From positions 1,066,610 to 1,122,557 of the forward strand of contig KB445794.1 in NCBI GenBank assembly GCA_000320605.2: a stretch of 55,948 nt of DNA, in the 5' to 3' direction. The position numbers and the translations under genes were made by a program. Under the pieces are notes generated by a model that was not told where the DNA came from, made no database searches, and saw only the letters and a program-made list of their open reading frames with translations. Numbering within the stretch: the first letter of the stretch is position 1; every line of letters begins with the position of its first letter. This document shows, piece by piece, positions 24,868 to 37,405 of this stretch. The stretch comes from Gelatoporia subvermispora B (lineage: Eukaryota; Basidiomycota; Agaricomycetes; Polyporales; Gelatoporiaceae).

Positions 24868-27035
24868 TTACAAGGACATCACCTTCCGGAAATAAGCGTG
24901 CAACCCATCGATCGTAGACACCATAGCACCAATCACACCATCCGGGCGTACTACAGCGATTTCTAGCTTATCTGATTCGGTTGAATACCCATATGATCTG
25001 AATGCATGACCCCCTTGGTCCACAATTGCCTTCCGAAATTGAGTGCCCGAAGGTGTTTGCCGCGTAATCAAGAACCCCTGCACAAAATCTTCAGGATATT
25101 TCTGCAGGGCTTCGAGTACCAATTCCTGACGTGCAGAAGTGTCAGCTGCAAAGACCAGTACGGTGTGTCGTGATGGACTGAGGAGGTCGAAGATCGATGT
25201 CTCCTTGACTTCTGTATCTGTGCTAGAGGCACAGAATAGCCCCGGTGCTTCTGGTGCACGATCCCCTGCACGCACATTCCCGATATATCCTTCGTACGCG
25301 CGAGCATGCATGTCCTCTTCGTCCTGACCTGCTTCGCTGGGACGTGCATCAAAGACAATAGGGCTATAGCGATAGTTGACGCCGAACAACCCGAGCGCAC
25401 CATTGCGCCATCGGAACCATCCGGTTTTGGTATCATCGTCTGCGTCCTGTGATCCGTCAGGAGCTGCGTCTTCAGCGAGAACCGTCGTTTTTCTGGCGAC
25501 GGTATGAGTGTATAACTCGTTTGTCGCAGCAAGCATCTGCGTGATCACTGGGAGACGTTCGGCAGAGTAAGACGGAAGTAAGGCGGGAGATGCAAGCCCT
25601 TTGTGCGCCAGGACAAGCTTCCATGCAAGGTTGAACTGATTGCCTATCAGTTACGATGTCTACAGGTTGAGGGATGCGCTCACCGAATCGGCTATGCTGC
25701 AGTTCATGCCCTGTCCTCCTGTAGGAGAGTGCACGTGCGCACTATCTGAGCGAGAGTTAGCACATGTACTTGATAACAGCGTGACAGGACCCACATACCG
25801 CCCACAAGGAAGACGCGCCCTTCACTAAATTGATTGACAACGCGCATATTCGGCCTTTGTGATGTAAGGCTCCTCGTAAAATGCAACCATTGTAGGTAGC
25901 TTACTTGAAATAGGATAGCCATGCAAATTCTCCGAATTCAAGGTCCCCTCTTCCTGTCTCTGTACTCATGAATTCCTTGAAACTGCTCTCGTTCGCCAAC
26001 CCGACAGCATCGTAGTTCTGACACGTTATGCCAACTACAAATGTGTTTCCCGTGGGACTCAGGGGACGAGCCATTATCGAGAACTTGCCCGGCTGTCCCC
26101 AGACATGCCAATACTACATAGAACGGATGAACATAAATGCAGAACATTAGGACATTGCCTCATGACTTACCTCGGTGGAGAGGTTGGAGATTGTCACATC
26201 TGCCCAGACCATCCCGTCGGCATCCCTTGTTTGACCCTCGAAAGTCATACCCATGAGCTTCCTCGAAACACCTTCAGTCATGCACAGATCAGTTCCGTAA
26301 TTCTTGACAAGCGTGCTCGCGGCCTTGCCTCTTGCACCGTCAGCCCCAATAAGATATTCGCATCGTACAGTCTCCTTGGCCGCGATCCCATCGGCTTTGC
26401 TTACAAGAAGAGTGGCGGTGGCGCCGTCTTCGTCATGCTCTATCCCAATTAACTCCGTCCCGAGCTCTACTTCGATGTTGTGTTCAGCCAGATGCTTGCG
26501 AAATATAGCTTCTAGCTTGGCCTGACTTAATATCTTCTGCTCTGCCTATGTGTATGCAAAATAAATGAGGGGCTCGAACAAGATAGGAATAATTACAAAA
26601 CTCACAAAAGGTCGGTCAGGCCACGAGGGTGAAGGCGGATAGAGCCTCCATGTTCTGACAGGCTCAACGCCCCCGGGAAGCTTATAGGCTCGCATCATAG
26701 GGAGTGGCTGCACAACCCCGACGAAATCATCAAGCATGCCCAGTGATTGAAATAGTTCGAAGGTGCGGGGCTACGAGAATCAATGGTTCAATCACTACGG
26801 GTTGGATGACTTGAGTTTATGCTCACCTGTATACCAAAGCCGCGTGAACCGGTATGGAAAGTCTGCCCTTTGTCGATTATACGGCAATGGACTCCGTTTT
26901 TGGCCAGTGACAATGCCATTATGAGGCCAGCAGGTCCTGCACCAACCTGTAGATACCATATCATGAGTTCAAGAACCGTCATGCAAGACGTGCGCTTACA
27001 ACCAGCACAGGGACATCGGACGACTTGGTCAACAT
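24868..27035 (-). CDS. FAD-dependent aromatic monooxygenase (phenol hydroxylase-like, group A)
   Basis: It uses NAD(P)H, FAD and O2 to hydroxylate an aromatic ring. The first exon MLTKSSDVPVLV splices to VGAGPAGLIMALSLAKNG, the GxGxxG dinucleotide fold. Further signatures are EYLIGADGARGKAAS (the DG motif) and GRVFLVG-GDSAHVHSPTGGQGMN (the GD motif binding the FAD ribityl chain), the latter split by a clean intron. FNLAWKLVL follows. The last exon (24868 to about 25630) forms the thioredoxin-like C-terminal domain of the phenol-hydroxylase branch (DLLSPSRHTVLVFAADT; LEIAVVRPDGVIGAMV; HAYFRKVMSL). About nine exons. The substrate is unknown. The neighbours are unrelated housekeeping genes, so there is no cluster to hint at a pathway. 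Confidence 0.87.
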
Positions 27036-27768
27036 ATTCGCAAACGGAATAGATCACTAGAGCGGATTATGCGAAGATATGGGGGGACGTCGTGAACCAT
27101 TTGGACACATTCCTATTGACGTTATATGCGCTGTCCTTAGAAGGGCAACCGCTCACGACTCTAAACAGGAGGTCACTGTGTCGCATGCATAAGGCCCGTG
27201 TCCGGGTCCCGATACTGTTTGACTAGGCCAAGCCAGGGGTCTTGGTGAGATAGGAGTATATACCATGATGGTATCGCCGAGGATGATAGGATGAGTAGCG
27301 TACTGTATGTATTTCTCCATTGGAATACATACACCCAATGATTGGTCTAATCCAGCCCAGGATTGCATCACCAGCTTTCAAGGAACGCTTCTGCGGAGTT
27401 GCGGGAGAGCAACAGAGTCACCACAATAGCGTGTCTCGGCGACGGGCGCCTTGCTCTGCCATCTGTCTCGCGAGGACCGCCCCAGTGACGGATGCCCAGT
27501 CTCGATGGTGATGATCGCGTCCGTAGCCGATAGATAACAAATCTAGCCAGCCACACACATGCATGCCAGTGTCCAAACAGGATGCAGGCCAGGAAATAAA
27601 GTAGTGTGTATGTAAAGCGGTCAAGAGCAATCGCACAGCAGCTGTAGGAATCTTCCGCCATCGACGCCGATATATGCCCACCCGTATACTCGTCGCTCGT
27701 CATTAATCATCGCGTATAGCAGCCTCTGGATGACGGGTGTCAAATCAGCGCGTGTAAGTACGAGTGAA
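27036..27768. other. Intergenic region between mitoferrin 3' end and monooxygenase 5' end
   Basis: It holds the 3' UTR of the carrier gene and the promoter of the monooxygenase, both on the minus strand. An ATG-started 111-codon minus frame (27368-27703) contains one hydrophobic segment (TYTLLYFLACILFG) but no family match, and its second half reads as Arg-rich noise; it is not called. Nothing else is seen. Confidence 0.4.
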
Positions 27769-28988
27769 TCAAGAATACGCACTGAAGAACTCATACGAAA
27801 GCCAGCAAAGCGCGTTACTCGGCATGAAGGTAAGGACACGCGGTGTCAGTCCCCGAGCGAAGCCCTTCAGGCCGTCTCGTGTCCAAATAATCCTGAACGC
27901 ATCTACCATACCACGGCAGTGCCGAATCTCGGGATCCGTACTCGTCCCCCGGGTCTGGAGGATCGTCTTTGCAACGTCAAGTGGAGTCGTCACCGCACCC
28001 GCCACTGCACCTGCAAGACCACCCGAAAGCATGTGTGTCGCAGGCGAATACGAGCCAGATGGGTTGAGGAAGCTCTTCAGTTGCTCGTACACAGTAAATT
28101 GCACGGCAGTGAAAGGGACGGTCATTGTAAGGGTGGTGGGGTAAGAGACGTAGAAGGCGCTGAGACCTTCGTTGCGGTAGACGGTGCGAGCGCACGTCAC
28201 GAAGGAGCGAAACTCGGATCGGTGCACTTGCATGCGTTGCTTGATAACTACAGAGACGTCGTTTCACGGCACATCCTTTACCGTAGATGAAAGTGAGGCT
28301 TACCATCGAAGGGGTTCATCAACGCGTCACTTGCTATTGTTGCTGATGCACCCGCTAACGCTACACGAGGCGAGTAGTCAGTGTAAAAATCTTGGAATCG
28401 GCTGAGTGGCACACGCACATGTTGCAATCCACTGATTCCGTCCGCCCTCCACATTTCCTCCCGCCAGCTCCTTCACAGCTTCATATGCTCCAAAATGTAT
28501 TGCGTGGGCGGGCCCTGCGCCCACGATGACTGACGACACACCCCGCCACAACGCCCGCATACCCTCCGTCGAAGATATTCGAGTAAATGCATTCCCAATG
28601 CCCGTATACACTGCCGCTGGGGATGTCGCGAAGACTTGCATTCGCGTCTGAGTTCCATCTACTGCATCAGCAACTGTTCCTGCAGCGCGAAAAAACACAA
28701 ATTTTGCGCCAGACTCACTTTGATACTATCTACAGGGAACATAACCGTATGTTCCGTGATGCCAGCCTATAGCGCGGATGTCAGGAACACCGTCCATGAC
28801 GAAAGGTGCAGAGAGCAAAGGAGGGCTCTCCCCGGCAATCGCGCAGGTACTCACCAATGCGCCCGCCATCATGCTGACCTGTAGGCGATAAGTCCATGAG
28901 CCGCTTGCGCCATCGAGCGTGATCCACGTACACTATGACCCGCGTTTGAGGGGAGCCCTTCGTACTCAATTTCTTCGACAACCTCCAT
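27769..28988 (-). CDS. MRS4: Mitoferrin-type mitochondrial iron carrier (SLC25, Mrs3/4 family)
   Basis: It imports Fe(II) across the inner mitochondrial membrane for haem and Fe-S synthesis. Exons join as MEVVEEIEYEGLPSNAGHS, then VSMMAGALAGITEHTVMF, then PVDSIK-TRMQVF, restoring the first PX(D/E)XX(K/R) carrier signature. The second is NPFDVVKQRMQVH and the third TPLDVAKTILQTRG, so all three repeats are complete. Each has two hydrophobic helices, for example FTAVQFTVYEQLKSFL and ATHMLSGGLAGAVAGAV. GAGPAHAIHFGAYEAVKE is typical of mitoferrins. The C terminus is FMPSNALCWLSYEFFSAYS with a stop at 27769. The start (28986-28988) is chosen from the conserved YEGLP N terminus. Yeast MRS3 and MRS4 cannot be told apart here. 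Confidence 0.9.
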
Positions 28989-29496
28989 GGTTCGGGAAAT
29001 GTCTTCGACGGCACGAAGAAGGAGGAGGCAAGGCGGATAAAGTTCGACGCGCGGGCACGCTGGTCGTTAACACAGGGCCAAGGCGCAGCTCCGAACAAGT
29101 CCTACAGACACGCTGACGAGTCGTTGCGCGTGCCGCTCAGACGCAGCAGGGACGACGGGATGGGATACACAAGGATCCGGTCGCTCCTAAAAGCTAGGGG
29201 GCGTCGCCGTCAGGGACGGGCGCGACAGTGGCGGCGGGCGATGGGAGACGGCGAGGGCGTGGCGTTCAGGCAAAGCTCCACGCCGCTGACTGCAGAAAAA
29301 AGTCGCAGGAGATGCACATCGCACGTCGCCGTCGTCTGGGATAGGCTCGCACCGAAGAAACGGAAAAGGTACATGGGACGCTCGTAGATACATAAAACAC
29401 ACGCCCCGGCCACACAGCCCGTTCTATATCCAATTTTGTTTCTACCACGACACCCTCTTCCCGACGACAACGAAAAAAAGACAGCATTTGCGCGAT
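28989..29496. other. Intergenic region upstream of mitoferrin
   Basis: A GC-rich promoter region for mitoferrin with the 3' UTR of the phosphoribosyltransferase at its right end. Overlapping frames at 29124-29487 on both strands are Arg/Ser-rich and look like compositional noise. No motif is called. Confidence 0.4.
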
Positions 29497-30631
29497 CTAC
29501 GCACGCTTGGACTCGGCAGCGAGGCGGTTGTGCTCGTCAATGTCGCTGCTCGTCCGAGAGTCCGAAAAGGATTGGTCAGTTGGGTTGAGTCACGGGGAAC
29601 CAATCAGCTGTGAGAACGGGACTCACATAGCTTCCCACGGGTAGTCCAGCCTATCGCAGGCAAGTCAGTCTCTCGCACAGCTCGGCCAATCACGGAGAGA
29701 CTTACCACAGGTCCTCTACGTCTGCTCCGGCAAAGTACCTGCGCGTCCGCAGTCGCTCAGTCTCGTTCTCACACATACCACGCACGCTGTACTCACGGGA
29801 TGTCCGTGGGTAGCTCCGCCAGCTTGGGCTTCAACTTGTTGTGCACGACGAAGACAGCGAACTTCGTCCGCTGCGCCTCCCGCTCGGACTCCGGCAGGCT
29901 CGCCAGATCCCGCTCGACGTCCTTTTGCAGCTCGCTGACGGCGTAGCTAGCGACCATTCGATGTCAGTCCGCGACACCGGCACCGGGTAACCTGTTTCAC
30001 TCACTGCAGCGTCTTACGCGAGTCGTCGACCTCATCCTGCGGAAACCAGTCGTGAGATACATCGCGGCAGGCAAAGTCTTCCTATGAGAACTTACCACAA
30101 TAAGAGCACGCTTGCCCAGCAGGACGTGTGCAGTTTCCGGGCCTCTGCGCGATAAGATCAGCATCCCGATGGCGTTCAGTTGGGAGGCATTCCTCACAGC
30201 CATTGTGTCCGGATGACCTCGTTTCCGATCTGCTCCGCGGTCATGCCCGGCAGGGACTCATATAGAGACAGGCCAATTGCATAGATGGGGATGTTGCCCT
30301 TGCGGGTGGTGTCCTTGAGGAAAGTCCTCTGCGAGTGCAATTCAGTCTTACTTCAGACGGATCAATGCGATGTGGAGGCGTACCAGGACACGGGCAGGGA
30401 AGAATCCTCTGCACAGGAACGTTCATATGAGACACCAAGAATATGAAAGGCATATACTTGCCCTCCACCTGTATTACCAACGCATATAAGCATATAGTAT
30501 TCATGCAGCCACAGCCCGGACGCACCAATAGCAATGAGAATGTCCGGCTTGAACTCCTTGATCTTCTCCGCCGTAGAACGGATCAGCTTGTGAATGTCCT
30601 CGTACGTTGCGCGGATGTGCTCGGGCTCCAT
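29497..30631 (-). CDS. Purine phosphoribosyltransferase (hypoxanthine/xanthine-guanine type)
   Basis: It condenses a purine base with PRPP to give the nucleotide (purine salvage, cytosol). Exons read MEPEHIRATYEDIHKLIRST..., then FKPDILIAIGGGGFFPARVL, then RTFLKDTTRKGNIPI. Next is GKRALIV-DEVDDSRKTLQ, the PRPP-binding motif with its acidic pair, then FAVFVVHNKLKPKLAELP, and the end HNRLAAESKRA with a stop at 29497. There are about nine introns. The conserved IAIGGGGFFPAR stretch is only restored if a 7-nt exon (30462-30468) lies between a GT-AG intron (30469-30525) and a GC-AG intron (30409-30461). The sequence is of the fungal Xpt1-like type; base preference cannot be judged. Divergent from RPC4. 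Confidence 0.88.
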
Positions 30632-31000
30632 TGCGATCTCCAGGATAAGAGAAATGAGAAGGAAAAGAGAGGAAAACTTTTCGGGCAAAACGCGAGTCTA
30701 AAGTGCACTGCGGCAGGCGTTTGATCAAAGCTTTCCGCGTGGGTTATCTACCGAGATTAGATTATCACAGAACAGATCGAAGTCAGATCTCCCGCCAAGA
30801 TCTATCTGCTCGCGCTCGACGCGCTCGGCAAAAATCTGGTGAACCGTAAACTCGGTCGCAGTTGGTCCTCAAACACTAAACACTTATTGCAACAGCTCTC
30901 GGGATTTGTTGGATACTATCCACATTCAAAACGTGCCTTGAATACCTGCTGAGCACCGGAACCTAGCTCGACCTGAAATCCGCTAGATAGACTCACAAGC
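30632..31000. promoter_or_regulatory. Bidirectional promoter region phosphoribosyltransferase / RPC4
   Basis: 369 bp between divergent ATGs, AT-richer than the flanking genes. No TATA box in a convincing position is seen. Confidence 0.4.
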
Positions 31001-32599
31001 ATGTCGGAACCCTCGGGGTCAGGTCAGCAACCAAAAGCTATCGCGAGCCTCGCGAAGAAGCAGAGCGATACCACGCGTGGCGGGGGCGCGAGACTCAAGT
31101 TCGTGCCAACTATACCCGCACGTCGCGCCAAGGTGTGAGTAAGTTACTGCCCGACTCTTCCGACGTAGCGTACTGATCTCAGCCGCAGTGATGTCAAGCA
31201 GGTAAATCACGAGTATCACTTAAGTGGGTCCATAATCTAACACATATACTCTGACAGGAGGAGGTACCGGCAGCAGCCCCTACTAGCCGTGGCGAGCGCG
31301 GAAGAGGGCGGGGACAAGACCGCGGGCGCGGGCGCGGGCGAGGCGGCGGAGGCGAGGGGAGAGGCGGGCCTCCGCGTCCTCCCGCCGTAGAGATGACAGC
31401 GAGTGGACCATTTGCGATGGGTCCGACGCTTGCGGGCACGTCCGCGCGGCGCACCGCTCCCCGCTCGAACTTCACGCCAATCGTGCCGCAGGGACCCGGT
31501 GGACCCAAGCTCGGTGCGGGCCTCACGCAGACGACAGCGCCGACGCTGAAGCGCGAGAAAGGCGAGAAGGAGAAGAAGGCAGACGATGACGATCATGAGG
31601 TGTATTCGGACCCGGATGAGGGCGTTGAGATCGTCGACATGGATGATATCAAAAAGATGGATTGGATGGCCCCGGAGAGTCTTGGGAAGGAGAAGACGGA
31701 CAAGAAGAAGTCGAGCAAGAAGAAAACGGCCACTGTAACGGTGAAGGAGGAAGAGTCTGAGCCAGTGCTTGACCGTAAGGGAAAAGGTAAGTGTATTACA
31801 ATGAATTGATATGCGGGGTTTGACGAAAGGCAGGCGTAGCTGTGGAGGACCCGATGGATGTGGGCGAAGGCGTGAAGGAGGAGGTCAACCTCGCAAACGC
31901 TCTTGACCTGAGCGATAGTGAGGACGAAGAAGAACTAGAAGACATTATAGATGATTTCTCAGTGACCGCAGAAGTAGAAGAGGTATATTGACATCCTCTC
32001 CACGGTCCTCATTCGCTGAGCACATTTCAGGATTCCGACATTCGACAAGAGCGACTATATTTCTTCCAGTTTCCAAATCCGTTCCCGACTTTCGTCGCCA
32101 GGACACCTCAACCTGCTGCTGATACCACGACCTCGGAGTCACCTAAACCCGAGGATAGCCAGAAGAAGGTTACATTCGCGCAGGATACTAAACCACCAGC
32201 GGCGGGTTCAAGTGTGCCTGGTAGCGCATCAGAATCGAAGACAGAAGAAGAACCGAAGATCGATGGAGTCATCGGTCAGCTCGAGGTCTACCAGAGCGGC
32301 GCAGTCAAGATGCGGCTGAGCAACGGTATATTGCTGGATGTTCGTGGTTCCTGCCTACACTACATGACCTACTCTCTAAGCGGTACATTTACCAGGTATC
32401 GGCTGCTACACAACCCTCATTCCTGCAGCAAGCTGTCCACGTCGACCCAACAAACAAACGAATCTGTGTACTCGGAGAAGTAAACAGACGTTTCGTTGTC
32501 TCGCCGAATCTTGACGCGTTGCTGTCGAGCATGGAGCTCGCGGACAATCCACCATCCATCCCATTCGCCGAGGGCCTCATCACGATGGATACGACTTGA
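31001..32599 (+). CDS. RPC53: RNA polymerase III subunit RPC4 (C53/Rpc53)
   Basis: Rpc53 pairs with Rpc37 as the TFIIF-like subcomplex of Pol III, needed for termination and reinitiation. The N terminus is low-complexity and basic: MSEPSGSGQQPKAIASLAKK, LKFVPTIPARRAK, and an RG-rich run from 31290 to 31380. DDIKKMDWMAPESLG is next. An acidic middle (LSDSEDEEELEDIIDDF) leads to the conserved C-terminal domain: RLYFFQFPNPFPTF, DGVIGQLEVYQSGAVKMRL, then SAATQPSFLQQAVHVD and a short end with a stop at 32597-32599. Seven exons are inferred, including a 13-nt exon (31189-31201) giving K-VDVKQ-EE, and a 3' junction GILLD-VSAATQ. Converges with symplekin, 214 bp between stops. Confidence 0.9.
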
Positions 32600-32813
32600 G
32601 CACACGTTCAGGCGACACGATAGCTAGGATCAGTAGCGTGAGCTGAGGCAATCTACTACACTATGTCAAAAATTATCCCGCCTCAGCGTCGTGCGCGCCT
32701 CCTCCCGCTACGCTAGTATACATGCAAGACTCAGCTGCTGGATGCTACATAAGACGTGTCTAGATTACATAGGGGCATCAGATAGTCTCACTGGTATCGC
32801 ATATTGACACCGT

Positions 32814-35800
32814 CTACGAAGTTGCCTCAGGTGTCGCAGTCTGGGCTTCCGGAGCAGGGGTGGCGGTGTCCTTCCCGTCGTCTTCACCAAAGATGTCCAG
32901 CAGCGCACCCATCCGGGCCTTATTCCCTCCTGCACGTTTGAGCACAAAGTCCCGAAGCCCAGCTTTCAGACTTGGCTGCTTGTCGACCAATTCGCGCAGC
33001 TGTTCTTTTGGCAATTGAAGCAATGCGCCGAAGCTCGCCGGCGCAATGAGCTTCGCGCAGCGGATGAAACCTTCCCAGAGCGGGGGATTCGTCCAAATCT
33101 TCTTTGTGATGAGCCGGGAGAGCAATGTCGTTGACACGAAGCCAACCAGGGAGCGATAGGTTGTGACCGCTTGAATGACCTACGTAATTAATCAGAAACT
33201 GCACATGATGACGAGTAAATGCGAGCGCACGGTTCTCAAGAATAGCGTCGGCAGGACCGGTTCGTCGACAAGCTGATTCATGACCACTGCAAGAATTTCG
33301 GACCTGAAGATGTCAGTCATTGAAAAACAAATCCCAATAGCTGTTCCTAATCGTCAGAAATATTTCATGACCTTCGTCGATAAGGAGTCACCTTCAATAG
33401 CACTTTTCAAGCCGATCTCCTTCTCGGACTCATGCAGTAGCACCATCAATTCCGCTGGCGTCAAGAGTTCACTCTGCCGGACACGGGGTAAATTAGAGGT
33501 AACACTGCCGAAAGTCTGCGGGGGGATGACGACGACCGAGTTGAACACTGAGCGGACCAGATTCTTCGGTTCCGGTTGGCCATTGAGAACGGAGACGACA
33601 CGTGGCAGGTAGCGCAAGATATCCGCCTGCGATTAGAGAATCAGTTATCCGCAGTACTAGTGTGGTAAGCCTGCGCACCTTGTCCATCTCCGCGATAATC
33701 GGGATGAGGAATCGTGCGTCGAGATCGCGTTCGGTAACAAGGGACTTGACCAGCGCGACCAACTGTGAGCTCGGTCGCTCGCGCTCAGTGGAGATGGTGA
33801 GAACACGGAGGGCAAGAGATTCGGCGCCAGGAGGGAATGTACGGAGCAGTGTAAGAAGTCGCGCGGGATTCGCGGTCATAGCACGGATGAGCGGCGTGAT
33901 CAGCTGCTGTATTGTCTCTTGAACAGTCTGTTCCATTCCACCATAGGCGGAGAAAATCCTGCAACAAAATGTTAGCATGTAATTCAGCGTTAGTGAAATC
34001 CCTCCGCTACTGACTCTTCAAGGAAATCCGGAACTTTGACAGACAGCGCGAAGATCAATTCCATATGTTGCAATATTTGCGCATTATTGGCGGGGAGCTC
34101 CAACTGTTCTGGCAGGTATGGAGTCTGTATGATGTCTTCCGGAGGAAGCTGTCCGTCTTCCATGTTCTCATCTCGGTCTTCGCCCTGTGCGGGTGGCTCC
34201 TCCGTCTTGGGAGGAGACTTTGGCCGTGACTGTAGTCGCCGCAATAGCTGTAGAGCGAAGTCACGAATCATGCCATCCATTGGGGGAACATCTGGAATCC
34301 ATCGCTTCACGGTGTTGATGGCAGCACCACGAGTCACTTTGTCTATTGAAGATGGTATCAGCTATTGGGCAGGTGGCGGTGAGGACGGTCGATATACCAG
34401 CATGTGTCGTAAGCTCAAGGAGAATAGTCAGGGCTTCCGCTCGGAGTGAGGGCCGCTGCGCAACAAATTCACGCAGGGCAGCAAAGCCCATCTGCCGTCT
34501 GCGAAGTCCCGATTAGTCCTGGGATACAAGCACGCAATCGTGAAGACATTCGCACCTGTCGGGCTCGGTGCATGATTCTCGTAACAGGTTGAGTACATCC
34601 GGCGGCACGGAAGGCAGGTCCAGGAGAAACCGGGAGAACGTCCTATCTTTGCCGTCTGAATGCGTCTGATACGCGGCGACTATCTGATTGAGCCAAGTCT
34701 CGTAATTCGGTTGCTAGTCCATAAGGCCCTCGTGAGAATCTGTGCATGGTGCGACACTGAACATGCGCCTTACCCAATTGCGATCCGAGGTGAGGCGCAA
34801 CCGGTCGTTGTACCATTCCTCATTCATCCAAGTCGTCGCCAGCCGAACCCTATATGATAGACGTAGACGTAAGAAACGACAACGGGAGGGACGTGTGCAT
34901 GAATAGACACACCTGCCAGGGAAGTCTGTAATAATGTAATCGCAGAGTGTCTGCCGCAGTCGATCCTGGTGTGCATAAAGCTCGGATACGGCGCTCGAGC
35001 CCGGCTCCTCTGCCTTCTCCGGCGTGTCATCGTCATTTGACAACTGCGCGGGATCAGTCACGCGCGTAATCATTCGTACGATGAGGAGCATCCACATGTC
35101 CGACGCTGACGAGCCAGGGGCTTCGGACAGTTCGCCCGCAGGTTCCGGTGGAGCAAGATCCTTCGCGCCATCCCATATTCGAGTGAGAGAATTCTTGACA
35201 ACGGCGTTGCGGTCGGCGGATGTCCAGTCCTTCGGCGGTGGCAGCTTGAAGTCGGTGAGCTGCAGGTCTGCAGTAATGTCCATCTCGTGATCGAGAGCGG
35301 CTTCATTTTCTGGAACCTGTTCTTGATCGCCCGACAACTGTGCAAGACATCGCAAGGTAAGTGAATGCACGGAATGAGACGCTGTGATATGTACCTCTTG
35401 ATTAAGCTTGTCGGGCTCGTATTCAATTTCCTCCTCTTCAATATCCATTCTCATAGGATCCACAGGCTCCTCTTTTACAGCAGGCGTCGGTTGTGGAGTC
35501 GAGGAACGACTCGATCGTCCTTTGGACTGCGCTGGCTGGACCTCAGCTGCTGTGCTCGGTATCGCTGGCGCGGGAGTAGGTCTAACGGCTGCAGCAGCGG
35601 CCGCAGACGTGCTTGCCACCATTGCAGCCGGTGCCGTCGGGATGGCAGGTGCGGCCTGTGTTGTTGCATTTGCCGTTCGCTTGTGTCGATATGCTTGAAC
35701 GAGACCTATCAGTGTGTTCTCTGAAAATGTTTGCAGGTTGGCGACTATAAGCTCGGTCACAAGAGCGGAGGGGAGGGTGGCAAAGTCAAAGCTAGATAGC

Positions 35801-37167
35801 AATGCGTTGGAAGGTGCTGTTGTGTCTGACTCCAATTTCGGTCGCTTAGTGTCCGGACCTTCGCTTTGCGGAGTCGCCGATGACCGCTTGCGAGACGCAT
35901 CGGAGGCGGCAGCTTTGCGCTGCTTGTCTTCTGCAGCTGCCTGCTCCATGCGAGCGCTCTGTGTTGAGAGCGCGGCATTGATTTGGGAGGCAAATGCAGC
36001 ACCTTGAGGTCCGCTGCTCTGTGTCAGGATCGGTCAGAACTGGAAAAGGTTTGATTCCTCACCGTGAGATGTGTACGAGCAAAATTCGGATGGCCTTCTC
36101 GACGCTCTTTGTGCTGACCAACGGCTGCCCTTCGAGCTGGGCAGGTGTCCACCGGGCCAATGTTGATACAACAAGTTCCACGAGTGCTGGTCTCAGCTTC
36201 GTTAGTGTGGCCCAGCTGTTGATAATGGCAGAAAGCATATCGGCATTGCTGTCGGAGCAAGAGTCAAGTCTAGTCCTCGTGTTGGGAATGTCACGCGACT
36301 CACTTGCTGGTATACAGAATAGTGATGATGCCCTCTAGCAGCTTCATGCCTTCCGCCTCGAGCGCAGGGACGGAAATGAACGGGTGGTCCGTCGGGCATA
36401 TAGACAGATTGGGGTCGCTCTTGTTTTGCAGCTATGGCCACATGGAAGATGATTGTGATTAGCGGCTGTAAAGCAGGCAGATACATATGCACACACCCTG
36501 GGATCACTATTTCCCCTCGTTTGAACGAGAATAACCCTCTGCGTGAACTTCACCGCCGCGAATTTGATGCCACTAGTGACGTGTGGGGACCACACAAATT
36601 CCAGGATCCTGGCCTTTGCTTGGGAGAGGATGTCCCACTGTTGCCGGAAGTTCCTGTTCGCGCATCTACACATGGCATCATCAGGCGCGTCCGTAGCATA
36701 TGAGGGACTGGCCATACAGCATGCGGAAGAGCAACGCATAGACACTCGGGAAACATTGCACGGCGACCTTGACCGTGTTGGGGTTTGGGTCGTGCAGCAG
36801 CTGTGCGAGGACCTCCAGCGACTGCGACGCAACTAGACAAGGGCACAAATAGGATTCACATCAACATTAAGACACGTCCGCATACAGATACTAAGACAGA
36901 ACACGCACGCTGAGTGCGCGCTTCGACAGTCAAACTGGACCGGCAGATCGCATAATGCAGCAAGTCAAGGACCCATCGTTTGAGGAGCGAGTCGCCCGCG
37001 CCGGCGACGGTTTTGATGAGAGTCGTACAGAGGATGGGGATCGGGCTAGGGTGCGCCTCAAGGGATTCACGTAACGTCGCGAGCAGGTCCGCCTGCTCCT
37101 TTGAATCGGGAGGGACGGCTAGCGCAGCGGCGAGCTGCTGCAGCGGATCAACAGGCTCAGCGGCCAT
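32814..37167 (-). CDS. PTA1: Symplekin / Pta1, scaffold of the mRNA cleavage and polyadenylation machinery
   Basis: This nuclear scaffold links the poly(A) polymerase, nuclease and phosphatase modules of the 3'-end processing complex. A HEAT-repeat N-terminal domain is visible (VLAQLLHDPNPNTVKVAVQC, YALLFRMLCM, KFAAVKFTQRVILVQTRG, LIRLLVHI-type helices). A low-complexity hinge follows (Ala/Pro-rich, acidic EEEEIEYEPDKLNQE), then further helical repeats (RMITRVTDPAQL; LRFLLDLP-like). The C-terminal symplekin domain includes FNSVVVIPPQTFGSVTS and WTNPPLWEGFIRCAKL, followed by FGALLQLPKEQLRELV. It ends in an acidic/Pro tail at 32814. About fifteen short introns. The ATG at 37165-37167 (MAAEPVDPLQQLAAAL) is 238 bp from the divergent VMA10. 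Confidence 0.9.
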
Positions 37168-37405
37168 GGCGCCCTCAGCACTATCTCTGCTTCTTCTTCT
37201 TGTTCGTCGTCGTCTTTGCGTCCGTGCTCGTCGCCGTGCAAGCCACGCGCGGGGGAAACTGCGGTCTCAGTGCGCCAGTCAGTGCGTGCGCGCGTCGAGC
37301 CCAACGCCGCGCCGGCGACCAGCGCGGATTGGCGCCCGCCACACAGCGCGCGCCCACTCCACGCGCGCCCGCCCGGCGGAGTTCCAATCCCCCTTGCGTA
37401 CCGCG
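37168..37405. promoter_or_regulatory. Short bidirectional promoter PTA1 / VMA10
   Basis: 238 bp, strongly GC-rich, between divergent ATGs. No TATA box; probably a dispersed-type promoter shared by two housekeeping genes. Confidence 0.45.

Noticed and set aside
27368..27703. ATG-started 111-codon minus frame with one hydrophobic segment
   Set aside because: The second half is Arg/Ser-rich noise, no homologous family is recognised, and it lies where the monooxygenase promoter and carrier 3' UTR are expected.
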